From Bacteroidota bacterium (GTDB lineage Bacteria > Bacteroidota > Ignavibacteria > Ignavibacteriales > Melioribacteraceae), in contig JAHJUE010000015.1 of NCBI GenBank assembly GCA_018829205.1, forward strand, positions 62,001 to 126,000: DNA of 64,000 bases, written 5' to 3'. The stretch's first letter is position 1, and each line of letters opens with the position of its first letter. Under the pieces are notes generated by a model that searched no databases, was not told the DNA's origin, and worked only from the letters and a program-made list of their open reading frames with translations. The position numbers and the translations under genes are program-made. Of the stretch, positions 36,799-46,258 are shown piece by piece.

Positions 36799-39756
36799 AT
36801 GAAGAAGAAAACTATTCCTAAAAAAAATACGGTTAGAAAAAAAACAACTTCCACAGAAACATCAAAACCTGATAATTCATTTTATGTAGTCGGCATTGGC
36901 GCATCAGCCGGCGGATTAGAAGCGATCGAAAGATTTTTTACAAATATGCCCGAAAACTCCGGGATGGCGTTTGTAATAGTTTCACATTTGGACCCAAATC
37001 ATATTAGCATAATGCCCGAATTAATTCAAAAATCTACAAAGATGAAATTATTCCAGGCTGAAGACGGTATGAAGGTGGAACCCAATCAAGTTTATGTTGC
37101 CCCGGCTAACCGAGATTTAGCAATTCTTCACGGTATAATTCAGCTTATTGAACCAATAGAAGCGCACGGGTTCAGGCTTCCGATTGATTTTTTCTTTAAA
37201 TCCCTTTCATCTGATATGGGTGAAAAAGCTATTTGTATAATACTCTCAGGAATGGCTTCCGACGGTACAGCGGGCCTTAAAGCTATAAAAAGCGAATTAG
37301 GAATGGTTATGGTTCATGATCCTAAATCAGCAAAATTCGACGGTATGCCTACAAGTGCAATTAAAACCGGGTTGGCCGATTACATCCTGCCGCCGGAAGA
37401 AATGCCTGCTCAATTAGTTAAATATGCATATCAAAAAGTTAAAGGTGTTTTGTTTGATAATGCTATTACCGAAGGAAAAATTCCGGATTCATTTCAGAAA
37501 ATTTTTATACTTCTTAGAAATCACACGGGGCACGACTTTTCGCTTTACAAACAAAATACCATTTACCGGCGTGTGGAAAGAAGAATGAATGTTTCACAAT
37601 TGGATAATCTCCCTAATTATATAAGACTTCTTCAGGAAAACCCGGATGAAATTGAAAACCTGTTTAAAGAACTTTTAATTGGTGTTACAAACTTTTTCAG
37701 GGATCCGGAGTCTTTCGAAAAATTGAAAAAAGTATTAACAGAATTAGTAAAAAATAAACCGGATAACGGTCAAATAAGAATTTGGGTGCCCGGATGTTCA
37801 ACAGGAGAAGAAGCTTATTCAATTGCAATTATTTTGAGGGAATGCATCGAAGAAACGAAGAAATATTTTAACGTGCAAATATTTGCGACGGATATTGACA
37901 GCAACTCAATTGAAAAAGCGCGTATCGGTACATTTTCAGGTATTGAATCAGACGTAAGCAAAGAACGTTTAAAACGTTACTTTATTTCGGAAGGCAACCA
38001 ATTCCATATTAGAAAAGAAATTAGAGAAATGCTTGTATTCGCTCCGCAAAGTATTATTAAAGATCCGCCTTTTACAAAACTTGACCTTATTTCATGCCGC
38101 AACCTGTTAATTTACTTAAATGCCGAATTACAGAAAAAAATAATTCCTTTATTTCATTATAGTCTTTTGCCTAACGGAAAACTTTTTCTAGGGTCATCGG
38201 AAACTATAAGCGGATTTGTTGATTTGTTTTCGATGGTGGATAAAAAATGGAAAATTTACCAACGTAGAGATTCTATTTATTCAGCGCAGCCTTTTATTGA
38301 ATTTCCTATATCTAAAATTAAGGAAAAATCTCAAGAGACAATTATGATAAAACATGAAGTTAAAAATATAACCCAGCTGGCCGAAAAAATCATTCTCCAA
38401 AATTATTCTCCTAATTGTGTATTAATAAATGAGAAGGGAGATATTTTATATATTCACGGTAAAACCGGTAAATATCTTGAACTTACGGGCGGCGAAGCAA
38501 AAATGAATATATTTGAAATGGCGCGCGAAGGTTTGCAGCAAGAACTTACGGCATTAACAAGAAAAGTTTTATCATCTAAAAAATCATTAACAACAGATGG
38601 TATAAAGATAAGGTCCAACGGCAGCACACATTATATAAATCTAACCGTTACGCCGGTAAAAGAACCTTCGGTAATGTCCGGCTCACTGCTTATAATTTTT
38701 GAAGATGTAATTACGCAAAAGAAAGCGCCGGTTTCTAAGAAAATTAATAATGATAAAAAATCTGAAAAATTAATTAAAGAACTTGAGCGCGAATTAAAAT
38801 CTACTAAAGAAAATTTAAGATCTACCATTGAGGAATTGGAAACCTCAAACGAGGAACTTAAATCGACCAATGAAGAACTTCAATCAACAAATGAAGAAAT
38901 GCAAAGCTCCAATGAGGAAATGGAAACATCCAAAGAAGAATTGCAGTCTCTTAACGAAGAACTAATTACGGTAAACACCGAGTTGCAGAATAAGAATGAT
39001 GAATTATCTACTATTAATAATGATATGAAAAACCTGCTCGACAGTATTGATATTCCAACCATCTTTCTTGATAATAATTTGCATATTAAAAGATTTACGC
39101 ATCACGCTACAAAGGTTGTGAATCTTATATCTTCAGATATCGGCAGACCGATTAATCATATAGCTACAAATCTTAAATATGAAAAACTTTATGAGGACGC
39201 TAAAGAAGTTTTAAGAACCCTTGCATTTAAAGAAATTGAGCTGCAGACCAAGGACGGTATCTGGTATCAGATGCGGATATTACCTTATAGGACAATAAGC
39301 AATTTAATTGACGGCGTTGTAATAACATTTACAAATATTGATAAATTAAAAATCGCCTACGGAGAAATTCATAAGTTAAATTTAGACTTACAGCGTACGA
39401 AAGATTATTCCAATAATATTGTTGAAACTGTTAGAGACGCGCTTCTTATTCTTGATACTGATTTAAAAGTACTTTCAGCCAACAGGTCTTTTTACAAACT
39501 ATTCGACACCGTAAGCGAAAAAACAGTTGGTAAGTATATTTATGATCTTGAAGATCGTAATTGGGATATACCCGAACTGCGTAAACTTCTTGAAGAAATA
39601 ATTCCCGAGCGTACTTTTTTTGAGGATTATGAAGTTAATTACAACTTTAAAAAAGACGGTACAAAAAAATTATTGTTAAATGCCCGCGAAATATTTCACG
39701 GGGATAAGGAATCACAACTCATTCTTCTTGCAATCCAGCACCAAAGATTAAAATAA
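36799..39756 (+). CDS. CheB-CheR-PAS fusion sensor protein
   Basis: 985 residues. CheB-like domain (about 30-215): GASAGG with Ser36, SHLDPNH, GMASDGTAGL. CheR methyltransferase (about 230-500): VPGCSTGEEAYSIAI, ATDIDSNSIEKAR, FTKLDLISCRNLLIYL. A PAS-like region follows (about 530-640), then a Glu/Asn/Ser-rich coiled coil (about 652-747) and two PAS domains (about 750-985). Such fusions usually end in a histidine kinase; here it is encoded separately, 14 bp downstream. Likely a soluble multi-input signalling scaffold. Confidence 0.93.
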   Translation: MKKKTIPKKNTVRKKTTSTETSKPDNSFYVVGIGASAGGLEAIERFFTNMPENSGMAFVIVSHLDPNHISIMPELIQKSTKMKLFQAEDGMKVEPNQVYVAPANRDLAILHGIIQLIEPIEAHGFRLPIDFFFKSLSSDMGEKAICIILSGMASDGTAGLKAIKSELGMVMVHDPKSAKFDGMPTSAIKTGLADYILPPEEMPAQLVKYAYQKVKGVLFDNAITEGKIPDSFQKIFILLRNHTGHDFSLYKQNTIYRRVERRMNVSQLDNLPNYIRLLQENPDEIENLFKELLIGVTNFFRDPESFEKLKKVLTELVKNKPDNGQIRIWVPGCSTGEEAYSIAIILRECIEETKKYFNVQIFATDIDSNSIEKARIGTFSGIESDVSKERLKRYFISEGNQFHIRKEIREMLVFAPQSIIKDPPFTKLDLISCRNLLIYLNAELQKKIIPLFHYSLLPNGKLFLGSSETISGFVDLFSMVDKKWKIYQRRDSIYSAQPFIEFPISKIKEKSQETIMIKHEVKNITQLAEKIILQNYSPNCVLINEKGDILYIHGKTGKYLELTGGEAKMNIFEMAREGLQQELTALTRKVLSSKKSLTTDGIKIRSNGSTHYINLTVTPVKEPSVMSGSLLIIFEDVITQKKAPVSKKINNDKKSEKLIKELERELKSTKENLRSTIEELETSNEELKSTNEELQSTNEEMQSSNEEMETSKEELQSLNEELITVNTELQNKNDELSTINNDMKNLLDSIDIPTIFLDNNLHIKRFTHHATKVVNLISSDIGRPINHIATNLKYEKLYEDAKEVLRTLAFKEIELQTKDGIWYQMRILPYRTISNLIDGVVITFTNIDKLKIAYGEIHKLNLDLQRTKDYSNNIVETVRDALLILDTDLKVLSANRSFYKLFDTVSEKTVGKYIYDLEDRNWDIPELRKLLEEIIPERTFFEDYEVNYNFKKDGTKKLLLNAREIFHGDKESQLILLAIQHQRLK

Positions 39757-39770
39757 AGAGGTACCACAAA

Positions 39771-41066
39771 ATGAAACGTACCAATAAAGAACCGGCAAAA
39801 ACTGATACTACAAAAACGAAGAAAAAAACGAAGAAAAAAACGAATCTTAAATCTGAAAAACCGGCTGTTGAAAATTTTGAAGATGTGCAGAGGCTTGTAC
39901 ATCTGCTCCAGGTTCACCAGGTTGAATTGGAACATCAAAACGAAGAGTTAAGAATTACGCAGGAAGAATTGGAAGTATCAAGAAACAAATATGTAAACCT
40001 TTTCGATTTTTCCCCGGTTCCGTATTTTACTCTAAACGCCGACGGTATTATTAAAGAAGTTAATTTGAGAGCCAGTAAAATGTTTGAAATTGATAGGAAT
40101 AAATTAATTGGTAAAAATTTAATTTCTTTTATACATGTGGATGAAAAAGATGTTTTTAATTCATTTATTAAAACTGTTTTTGCATATCCGGCAAAACACT
40201 CGTGCGAATTAAAAATAATAAACAAAAATAAACGGGTTTTTTACGTACTGTTGGAAGGCCTTAAATTTGACGACACTCTTGAATCTATTAATCAATGTCA
40301 AATTGCGTTAATTGACTTGACGGAATACAAAAGGGTTGAAGATTCTTTAATCGGCATAAATGAAGAATTAAAATTATTAAATGATACCAAGGATAAATTT
40401 TTCTCAATAATCGCGCATGATTTAAGAAGTCCTTTTCAATCTTTGTTAAGTTATTCGGAGCTGCTTGCAACGGAAATTGAAACATTATCACATGAAGAAT
40501 TATTATTATACAGCAAAGGGCTGCATAATAATTTAAATAATTTTTATATGCTGCTTGAAAATTTACTTAACTGGTCCATTATGCAAAGAAACATGCTTGA
40601 ATATAAACCGGAAAATCTTAATTTATACGAAATAGTTGATAAAGCCATTGTGACATCAAATCAAATAGCCGGTAAAAAGAATATTTCATTATCTAACAAA
40701 GTTAATACCGGAACATTAGTTTATGCTGATGCTGATATGCTCTCTTCGGTACTGCAGAATCTTATTATTAACGCGATAAAATTCACACAAATAAATGGAA
40801 ATGTAATTGTTTCATCAATTGATAATGATAGTATTGTTGAGGTCTCTGTCCAAGACACAGGTATAGGAATTGAACCGGCAAATTCTTCCAAACTTTTTAA
40901 CTTTAATACAATTTTTACAACTAACGGAACTGCCGGGGAAAAAGGAACAGGACTTGGACTGCCGCTATGTAAAGAATTTGTTGAAAGAAATGAGGGCAAA
41001 ATTTGGGTCGAAAGTGAATTAGGAAAAGGCTCAAAATTTAAATTCACGTTACGAAAAGCTATCTAG
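39771..41066 (+). CDS. Cytoplasmic PAS histidine kinase
   Basis: 431 residues. A Lys/Thr-rich N-terminus and coiled coil (about 40-75, HQVELEHQNEELRITQEELEV in pieces) lead to a PAS domain (about 75-185). HisKA follows with the phospho-His in AHDLRSPF (near 215), then HATPase_c with NLIINAIKFT, DTGIGI and GEKGTGLGLPLCKEF. There is no membrane segment. It follows the CheB-CheR-PAS gene by 14 bp and precedes response regulator 2 by 96 bp, so these three probably form one phosphorelay. Confidence 0.94.
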   Translation: MKRTNKEPAKTDTTKTKKKTKKKTNLKSEKPAVENFEDVQRLVHLLQVHQVELEHQNEELRITQEELEVSRNKYVNLFDFSPVPYFTLNADGIIKEVNLRASKMFEIDRNKLIGKNLISFIHVDEKDVFNSFIKTVFAYPAKHSCELKIINKNKRVFYVLLEGLKFDDTLESINQCQIALIDLTEYKRVEDSLIGINEELKLLNDTKDKFFSIIAHDLRSPFQSLLSYSELLATEIETLSHEELLLYSKGLHNNLNNFYMLLENLLNWSIMQRNMLEYKPENLNLYEIVDKAIVTSNQIAGKKNISLSNKVNTGTLVYADADMLSSVLQNLIINAIKFTQINGNVIVSSIDNDSIVEVSVQDTGIGIEPANSSKLFNFNTIFTTNGTAGEKGTGLGLPLCKEFVERNEGKIWVESELGKGSKFKFTLRKAI

Positions 41067-41162
41067 TAAAAGAATAACAATATTGACTATTATATTAATG
41101 ACCGAAACAGAAATAATTACAGATGTTAATTAAGTTATATTTTTAGGATAATTGGAAGTGTA

Positions 41163-41855
41163 ATGAAAAAAATCCAAATACTACTTGTTGAGGACAACAG
41201 ACTTCTGAGAGACGGTATATCGGCAATACTGAAAAAACAACCGGACATGCATGTTGTCGCTGAGGTTGGGAACGGCGAAAAGATTTTAGATGTTATTAAA
41301 AATCATAAACCGGATATTATACTTCTCGATCTTGGTCTGCGTGGCCAAAACAGCTTGCAATTAGTAAATTCGATTAAGAAAAGTTATCAGGGAATTAATA
41401 TTATAGTTATGGACCTTATTCCTAATCAGAATGATATTTACGATTTTATAAAAGCAGGCGCTTCCGGTTTTCTTCTCAAGGACGCAAGCGTTTCTGAATT
41501 TTATAAAACTATAAGAGCCGTATATCAAGGCGGACAATTTTTACCGCCGCAATTAACCGGTTCGCTATTTACTCAAATTATTGATCATGCCGTTAGTCAG
41601 TCCAAACCTTCATTCATTGAAAAATCTGTGCGAATGACCAAACGAGAAAATCAAGTAATAACATTAATTTCAGACGGACTGACAAATAAAGAAATAGCGC
41701 AAAAACTTCGTCTATCTCCTTATACTGTAAAAAGTCACGTACATAACATACTTGAAAAATTAGCTCTTACTACACGTGTACAGATTGCTAAATATGTACA
41801 TCTTTCTGAAAATTATAAAATCTCCGCAGATGACTCTTCTCAAAACCCTGAATAA
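41163..41855 (+). CDS. NarL/LuxR-type response regulator, paralogue 2
   Basis: 230 residues, same architecture and length as the regulators at 12276 and 54098: Glu10-Asp11, Asp56 (LLDLGL), Asp84 at the switch position (VMDL), Lys106, and a LuxR helix-turn-helix (MTKRENQVITLISDG, TNKEIAQKL, TVKSHVHNILEKL). It is the only one of the three next to a histidine kinase. Shared promoter element copy 7 begins 15 bp after its stop. Confidence 0.94.
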   Translation: MKKIQILLVEDNRLLRDGISAILKKQPDMHVVAEVGNGEKILDVIKNHKPDIILLDLGLRGQNSLQLVNSIKKSYQGINIIVMDLIPNQNDIYDFIKAGASGFLLKDASVSEFYKTIRAVYQGGQFLPPQLTGSLFTQIIDHAVSQSKPSFIEKSVRMTKRENQVITLISDGLTNKEIAQKLRLSPYTVKSHVHNILEKLALTTRVQIAKYVHLSENYKISADDSSQNPE

Positions 41856-41870
41856 TACCTTTTAACAAAT

Positions 41871-41913
41871 CATCTAAAAGATGTAGTCCCTTTATCATCC
41901 TTTTGCCCGATTG
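41871..41913 (+). promoter_or_regulatory. Shared promoter element, copy 7
   Basis: AAAAGATGTAGTCCCTTT then ATCATCCTTTT and GCCCGATTG. A TATATTTT box (41934-41941) starts exactly 20 nt after TTG. It precedes the lmo0937-type/AI-2E operon by 102 bp. Confidence 0.82.
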
Positions 41914-42015
41914 ATGAGCTTAAATCATATTCATATATTTTTATCAAAAATTATAGATCAAAACGAGGCATATTCAATAACTAAAAAGTAAATAATTATA
42001 ATAGGAGAATGAACT

Positions 42016-42165
42016 ATGTTAACAACAATAGCAATAGTTTTAATAGTATTGTGGCTGCTCGGCTTCTTAACATCTTATACCATGGGCGGAATTATTCATG
42101 TTCTGTTAGTAATCGCGGTTGTAATGGTATTAATAAGAATTATTAAAGGACGGCGCGTGCTGTAA
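42016..42165 (+). CDS. lmo0937-family small membrane protein (DUF5670-like, 49 aa)
   Basis: ATG behind AGGAGAATGAACT. The 49 residues are two hydrophobic helices around a polar turn with TSYTMGGIIHVLLVIAVVM, the hallmark of the lmo0937 family, small membrane proteins often under general-stress control in Gram-positives. The AI-2E gene follows after 20 bp. Shared promoter element copy 7 lies upstream. Confidence 0.85.
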   Translation: MLTTIAIVLIVLWLLGFLTSYTMGGIIHVLLVIAVVMVLIRIIKGRRVL

Positions 42166-42185
42166 CAATTCCATTTGGGCATTAT

Positions 42186-43262
42186 ATGAATAAACTTATT
42201 AATTCGGCTGACGGTAAAAACAGGATGCAGTATATTCTAATATTGGCGGCTCTTGTAATTATAATTGCGGGAATAAATCTTGCGCAATCGGTTGTTGTAC
42301 TGTTTCTTGTTTCCATATTTCTTGCATTACTTGGTACACCGGGAGTCCTTTGGTTAAAAGAAAAACATATTCCATCCGGAATATCTGTGTTTTTAGTAAT
42401 GTCGGTTATGGTGATTATTATTTTACTTATCGGGGCGCAAATCGGTACCTCTATAAGCAGTTTTTCGGACGAACTCCCAGAATTACAAATTAAAATAAGA
42501 GAACAAATTCATGAGCTGAGATTAACGCTTAAACATAGGGGAATTGCAGTTACAGAAAAATTTTTTCTTGAATACGTAAATCCCGAAGCGGTGATGAAAC
42601 TAACGGCAGGCTTGTTAACCGGTTTAAGTTCATTGCTTTCAGACCTTCTGCTGATACTTCTTACCGTAACTTTTATTCTACTTGAGGTTTCGAGTTTCCC
42701 GGTAAAAGTACGTAAGATTCTCGGCGATCCTACACAGGCATTTCCATTGTTCACTAAGTTTGTCGTTGATATGAAACGTTATATGGTTATCAAAACATCT
42801 ATCAATCTTGTTACAGGAATATTAATTGGATTATGGATGTATATACTCGGCGTGCAGTTCCCGATACTATGGGGCTTCCTAGCGTTTATACTGCATTATA
42901 TCCCTAATATCGGCTCCGTTATCTGCGCTGTTCCTCCTGCCTTATTTGCCCTTGTTGAAATGGGACTGGGAAGCTCTTTATTAGTTATCGCCGGTAATAT
43001 TTTTGTCGGCTTTATAATCGGAAGTGTGATTGAACCCAGGGTTATGGGAAGACAACTTGGACTTTCCACATTAGTTGTTTTTCTATCTCTGATATTTTGG
43101 GGGAGCTTGCTTGGATTAGTTGGAGCTATTCTAAGTATTCCGCTTACAATGACAATGAAATTTGCGTTTGAAAATAATGAAAATACAAAATGGATTTCTG
43201 TGCTTTTAGGATCGGAAAAATATATCGATTCGCCTTCACCGATAAAAAGAAGAAAGAAATAA
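42186..43262 (+). CDS. AI-2E family transporter
   Basis: 358-residue polytopic membrane protein of the PerM/TqsA (UPF0118) superfamily: several N-terminal helices, a soluble region (about 95-135), and the conserved C-terminal LGVQFPILWGFLAFILHYIPNIGSVICAVPP and VIEPRVMGRQLGLSTLVVFLSLIFWG. Substrates across the family vary (autoinducer-2, ions), so none is assigned. Second gene of the operon starting at 42016. Confidence 0.93.
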   Translation: MNKLINSADGKNRMQYILILAALVIIIAGINLAQSVVVLFLVSIFLALLGTPGVLWLKEKHIPSGISVFLVMSVMVIIILLIGAQIGTSISSFSDELPELQIKIREQIHELRLTLKHRGIAVTEKFFLEYVNPEAVMKLTAGLLTGLSSLLSDLLLILLTVTFILLEVSSFPVKVRKILGDPTQAFPLFTKFVVDMKRYMVIKTSINLVTGILIGLWMYILGVQFPILWGFLAFILHYIPNIGSVICAVPPALFALVEMGLGSSLLVIAGNIFVGFIIGSVIEPRVMGRQLGLSTLVVFLSLIFWGSLLGLVGAILSIPLTMTMKFAFENNENTKWISVLLGSEKYIDSPSPIKRRKK

Positions 43263-43263
43263 A

Positions 43264-44652
43264 ATGATAAAACCAGTTAAAAATAAAAACATATTTTCCG
43301 GTTGGAGAAAATTATCACTGCAGAAAGCGGCCAAGTATACAATTGTTGTAACGGGTTCTTTCATTTTTCTTGTTATTCTAATTTTTATATTCTTTCATAA
43401 TCCTATAATAAACATTTTTATAAAAGATAGAATTACAGAATCATATAACAAGGCTAATCTTGAATATACTTTAAAACTCGGCGACATGAATTATAATATA
43501 TGGAAGAACAGTTTAAGCAGCGATTCTGTTTCTTTGAAAAGCGCAGATTCTTCAATTATATATAAGGCAGCTTCAATTACAATTGGAGGAATCGGTTGGT
43601 TTAAAGTTTTGCTTCAAATGGATTTAAGAATGAATAATTTGACAAGTTCCGTAATCAACGCACAAGATATTGTGATTAATTTCCCGAAGTCTAAAAATGA
43701 GCTTCATTTAAATACATTATACGTATCAATTTACGATTCAACAATAACAGCCGATTCAATAAAATATTATTCTTTAATCGATGATGAACAATATTTTGCG
43801 GAGAGCTTATTCAGGCAAACAAGATTCTATTTGAATATCCCTAAAATAAAAGCGGTTGGTATGGATTGTATATCATTACTTGAAGGAAGCGTTTATAAAT
43901 TAAAAAACATTAGTATTTATAATATGTCTGCCGATATACTTGTGAATATGGACAAACCGTACGACATTAGTTTAGCCAAACCATTAATGCCGAATGAATT
44001 ATTTGCAAACTTTAAAAAAACGGTTAATATAGACAGCTTAAAAATTATTAATGCACAATTAAAATATAGTGAAAGATACGCCGTTAAAGCAGTCCCCGGT
44101 GTAATTACTTTTGATAAAGTTAATGTGTTAGGTAGCGGAATTAATAATTATTCTGAACGAACTGACACAGCGGCAATTTATGCGGAAGGAATTTTTATGA
44201 ATTCCGCTGAAATGAAACTTTTTATGAAAATACCGCTTACTTCAAAAGAATTTTCTTTTCAATACAACGGTTCGTTAAGCTCAATGGATGCAACCGGTTT
44301 AAATAAATTTATTGTTCCGGCCGAATTTCATCATATTAATTCCGGATTTATTAATTCTGCCTCTTTTAATATTAATGTTAATTCGGGTAACGCTGGCGGT
44401 AATCTGCGGGTTGCATATAAAGACTTATCAATTTCTATTCTAAATAAAAAAACAGGCAGCCAAGACGGAATATTTGACCGTATAACTTCTCTCATAGGCG
44501 AAATATTTGTTATACGCGGCACAAACTTACCCGATAAAAACGGTAAAATGGAAATAGGTGAAGTAAAATATACACGTAATCGCGACGATTATTTTCTTCA
44601 ATTTGTCTGGTTTGCTCTCCGAAGCGGAGTTGCAGATGTTGTTGGATTTTAG
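43264..44652 (+). CDS. AsmA/DUF748-like envelope protein
   Basis: 462 residues with one N-terminal membrane helix (about 25-50) and a long beta-rich periplasmic part. Repeated short motifs (SSVINAQDIVINFP, SLKIINAQLKYSE, GVITFDKVNVLGSGINN) are typical of AsmA/DUF748-like proteins that span the periplasm and may move lipids. The assignment is tentative. It follows the AI-2E gene by 1 bp and is certainly co-transcribed. Confidence 0.75.
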   Translation: MIKPVKNKNIFSGWRKLSLQKAAKYTIVVTGSFIFLVILIFIFFHNPIINIFIKDRITESYNKANLEYTLKLGDMNYNIWKNSLSSDSVSLKSADSSIIYKAASITIGGIGWFKVLLQMDLRMNNLTSSVINAQDIVINFPKSKNELHLNTLYVSIYDSTITADSIKYYSLIDDEQYFAESLFRQTRFYLNIPKIKAVGMDCISLLEGSVYKLKNISIYNMSADILVNMDKPYDISLAKPLMPNELFANFKKTVNIDSLKIINAQLKYSERYAVKAVPGVITFDKVNVLGSGINNYSERTDTAAIYAEGIFMNSAEMKLFMKIPLTSKEFSFQYNGSLSSMDATGLNKFIVPAEFHHINSGFINSASFNINVNSGNAGGNLRVAYKDLSISILNKKTGSQDGIFDRITSLIGEIFVIRGTNLPDKNGKMEIGEVKYTRNRDDYFLQFVWFALRSGVADVVGF

Positions 44653-44736
44653 TGAGCCGGATATTTGTTTTAAATATTAAATAAGTTAAATAAAAACAAG
44701 CATTAAACTTTTTTATATAAACTATAAAACTGCCTT

Positions 44737-44781
44737 CTCGCCCGAATGGATTAGTCCTTTTTTCGTCCCTTTGTCCGATTG
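44737..44781 (+). promoter_or_regulatory. Shared promoter element, copy 8
   Basis: CTCGCCC, then GGATTAGTCCTTTTTTCGTCCC and GTCCGATTG. GGAT can pair with GTCC. It lies 66 bp upstream of the T9SS-sorted ice-binding-type gene. The -7 box is not clear. Confidence 0.72.
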
Positions 44782-44847
44782 TTTTAAGCATTTTATTTCA
44801 GTTCCTTATATCAGTTTCTAAAGAGACAATAATATGAGGAATTATTT

Positions 44848-46131
44848 ATGAAATTTTATACCAATTATTATAAAAAATTAACATGCTTAAACGTTAATTG
44901 TATATTTAAAATATTACTTCTTACAATTATGTTTCACAGCGAAATGTTTTCTCAACCTTTCGACAATCCTGCCCCAGTGCCTCTTTTAACGGCAGAAACT
45001 TATGGAGCATTAGCTTCAACAGGAATTAGCGGTTCAGCAAATATTCATGGAGATGTTGGAACAGTAACAGGTACAATTGATGGAACAATAACTGCAAGCG
45101 GAACAAACAGGGGTGTTGGCGGCGCGTATAATATACAAGCACAAAATGATTTAGCGGCCGCTTTAGTCAATGCTAACGGCAGAACTAGTAATCTTACAAT
45201 CCCGGATGCACTCGGAGGACAAGTTTTAACACGCGGTGTATATGACGGAGGCGCACTTGCTCTAACGGGAACTCTTACACTCAGCGGAAGCGCGACAGAT
45301 GTTTTTATTATAAGAGCTGCATCTACTCTTAATATTAACGGCGGAACAGTGGCTTTAGACGGCGGCGTTGTGTGGTCAAATGTATTTTGGTATGTCGGAA
45401 GCTCAGCGACAAGTTTAAGCGGAACAACTTTTAACGGAATTATACTTGCTGTTACTTCAATAACGTTAAATGCAGGCGCAACACTTGTGAATTCAAAATT
45501 GCTGGCGAATGGCAGCGCGGTTACTATAAATTCAGACGTATTGCCCGTAGAATTAACTTCGTTTACCGCGTCACTCAAAAATGGCAATACAACTTTAAAC
45601 TGGAGCACTGCAACTGAAGTAAATAATTACGGATTTGAAGTGCTTAGGAGTTTATCTTCGAATGAGGGAAGCCAAACACATAATTATAATTGGATAAAAA
45701 TTGCTTTTATAGAAGGATCGGGAAATAGTAATTCACCTAAATTATATTCATTTGTTGATAACACAATTTCATACGGAACTTATTTCTACTGCTTAAAACA
45801 AATTGATTTCGACGGAATGTTTGAACTTAGCGAAGTTCTGGAAGTTAATGCAGGGAAAATACCAAACGGTTTTTTACTTGATCAAAATTATCCTAACCCG
45901 TTTAATCCTTCGACTCAAATACAATTCGGGGTAAGCAAAAACACTTTCGCAAAATTAGCAGTATTTAACGTACTCGGCATAGAAGTTTCTACTTTATTCA
46001 GCGGGAATATTTCAGCAGGAGAAATGTATAATGTGACATTTGACGGGGAAAACCATGCAAGCGGTATTTATTATTATAAACTACAGACAAATGAAAAAAC
46101 CCTTGTTAAGAAAATGATATTGATTAAATAA
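44848..46131 (+). CDS. DUF3494 ice-binding-like protein with type IX sorting domain
   Basis: 427 residues. Signal peptide ends near residue 36 (EMFSQ). Residues ~40-225 are the DUF3494 beta-solenoid seen in ice-binding proteins: AETYGALASTGISGSANIHGDVGT, NDLAAALVNANGR, GGQVLTRGVYD, WSNVFWYVGSSATSL, GIILAVTSITLNAGATL. A linker-type domain (about 226-330) begins LPVELTSFTASL. The C-terminal sorting domain (about 343-427) contains LDQNYPNPFNPSTQI and ends KTLVKKMILIK. It is predicted to be secreted and anchored by the type IX system. Ice binding is inferred only from the family. Confidence 0.9.
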   Translation: MKFYTNYYKKLTCLNVNCIFKILLLTIMFHSEMFSQPFDNPAPVPLLTAETYGALASTGISGSANIHGDVGTVTGTIDGTITASGTNRGVGGAYNIQAQNDLAAALVNANGRTSNLTIPDALGGQVLTRGVYDGGALALTGTLTLSGSATDVFIIRAASTLNINGGTVALDGGVVWSNVFWYVGSSATSLSGTTFNGIILAVTSITLNAGATLVNSKLLANGSAVTINSDVLPVELTSFTASLKNGNTTLNWSTATEVNNYGFEVLRSLSSNEGSQTHNYNWIKIAFIEGSGNSNSPKLYSFVDNTISYGTYFYCLKQIDFDGMFELSEVLEVNAGKIPNGFLLDQNYPNPFNPSTQIQFGVSKNTFAKLAVFNVLGIEVSTLFSGNISAGEMYNVTFDGENHASGIYYYKLQTNEKTLVKKMILIK

Positions 46132-46258
46132 TATTAACCATAAAATCTATTCACATTATAAATATTTGTTGTTTGATTGCATCGACAAAACATCGGTATT
46201 TAAGAGAGAACAAATTTTTTCTGGGATTTCCATTATAAATAGATATTATTATTTGAAT

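Noticed and set aside
45045-45608. Long minus-strand open frame inside the DUF3494/T9SS gene.
   Set aside because: It mirrors the repetitive Thr/Ser/Ala-rich plus-strand coding sequence, shows no domain and has no promoter or ribosome-binding site; a shadow frame.
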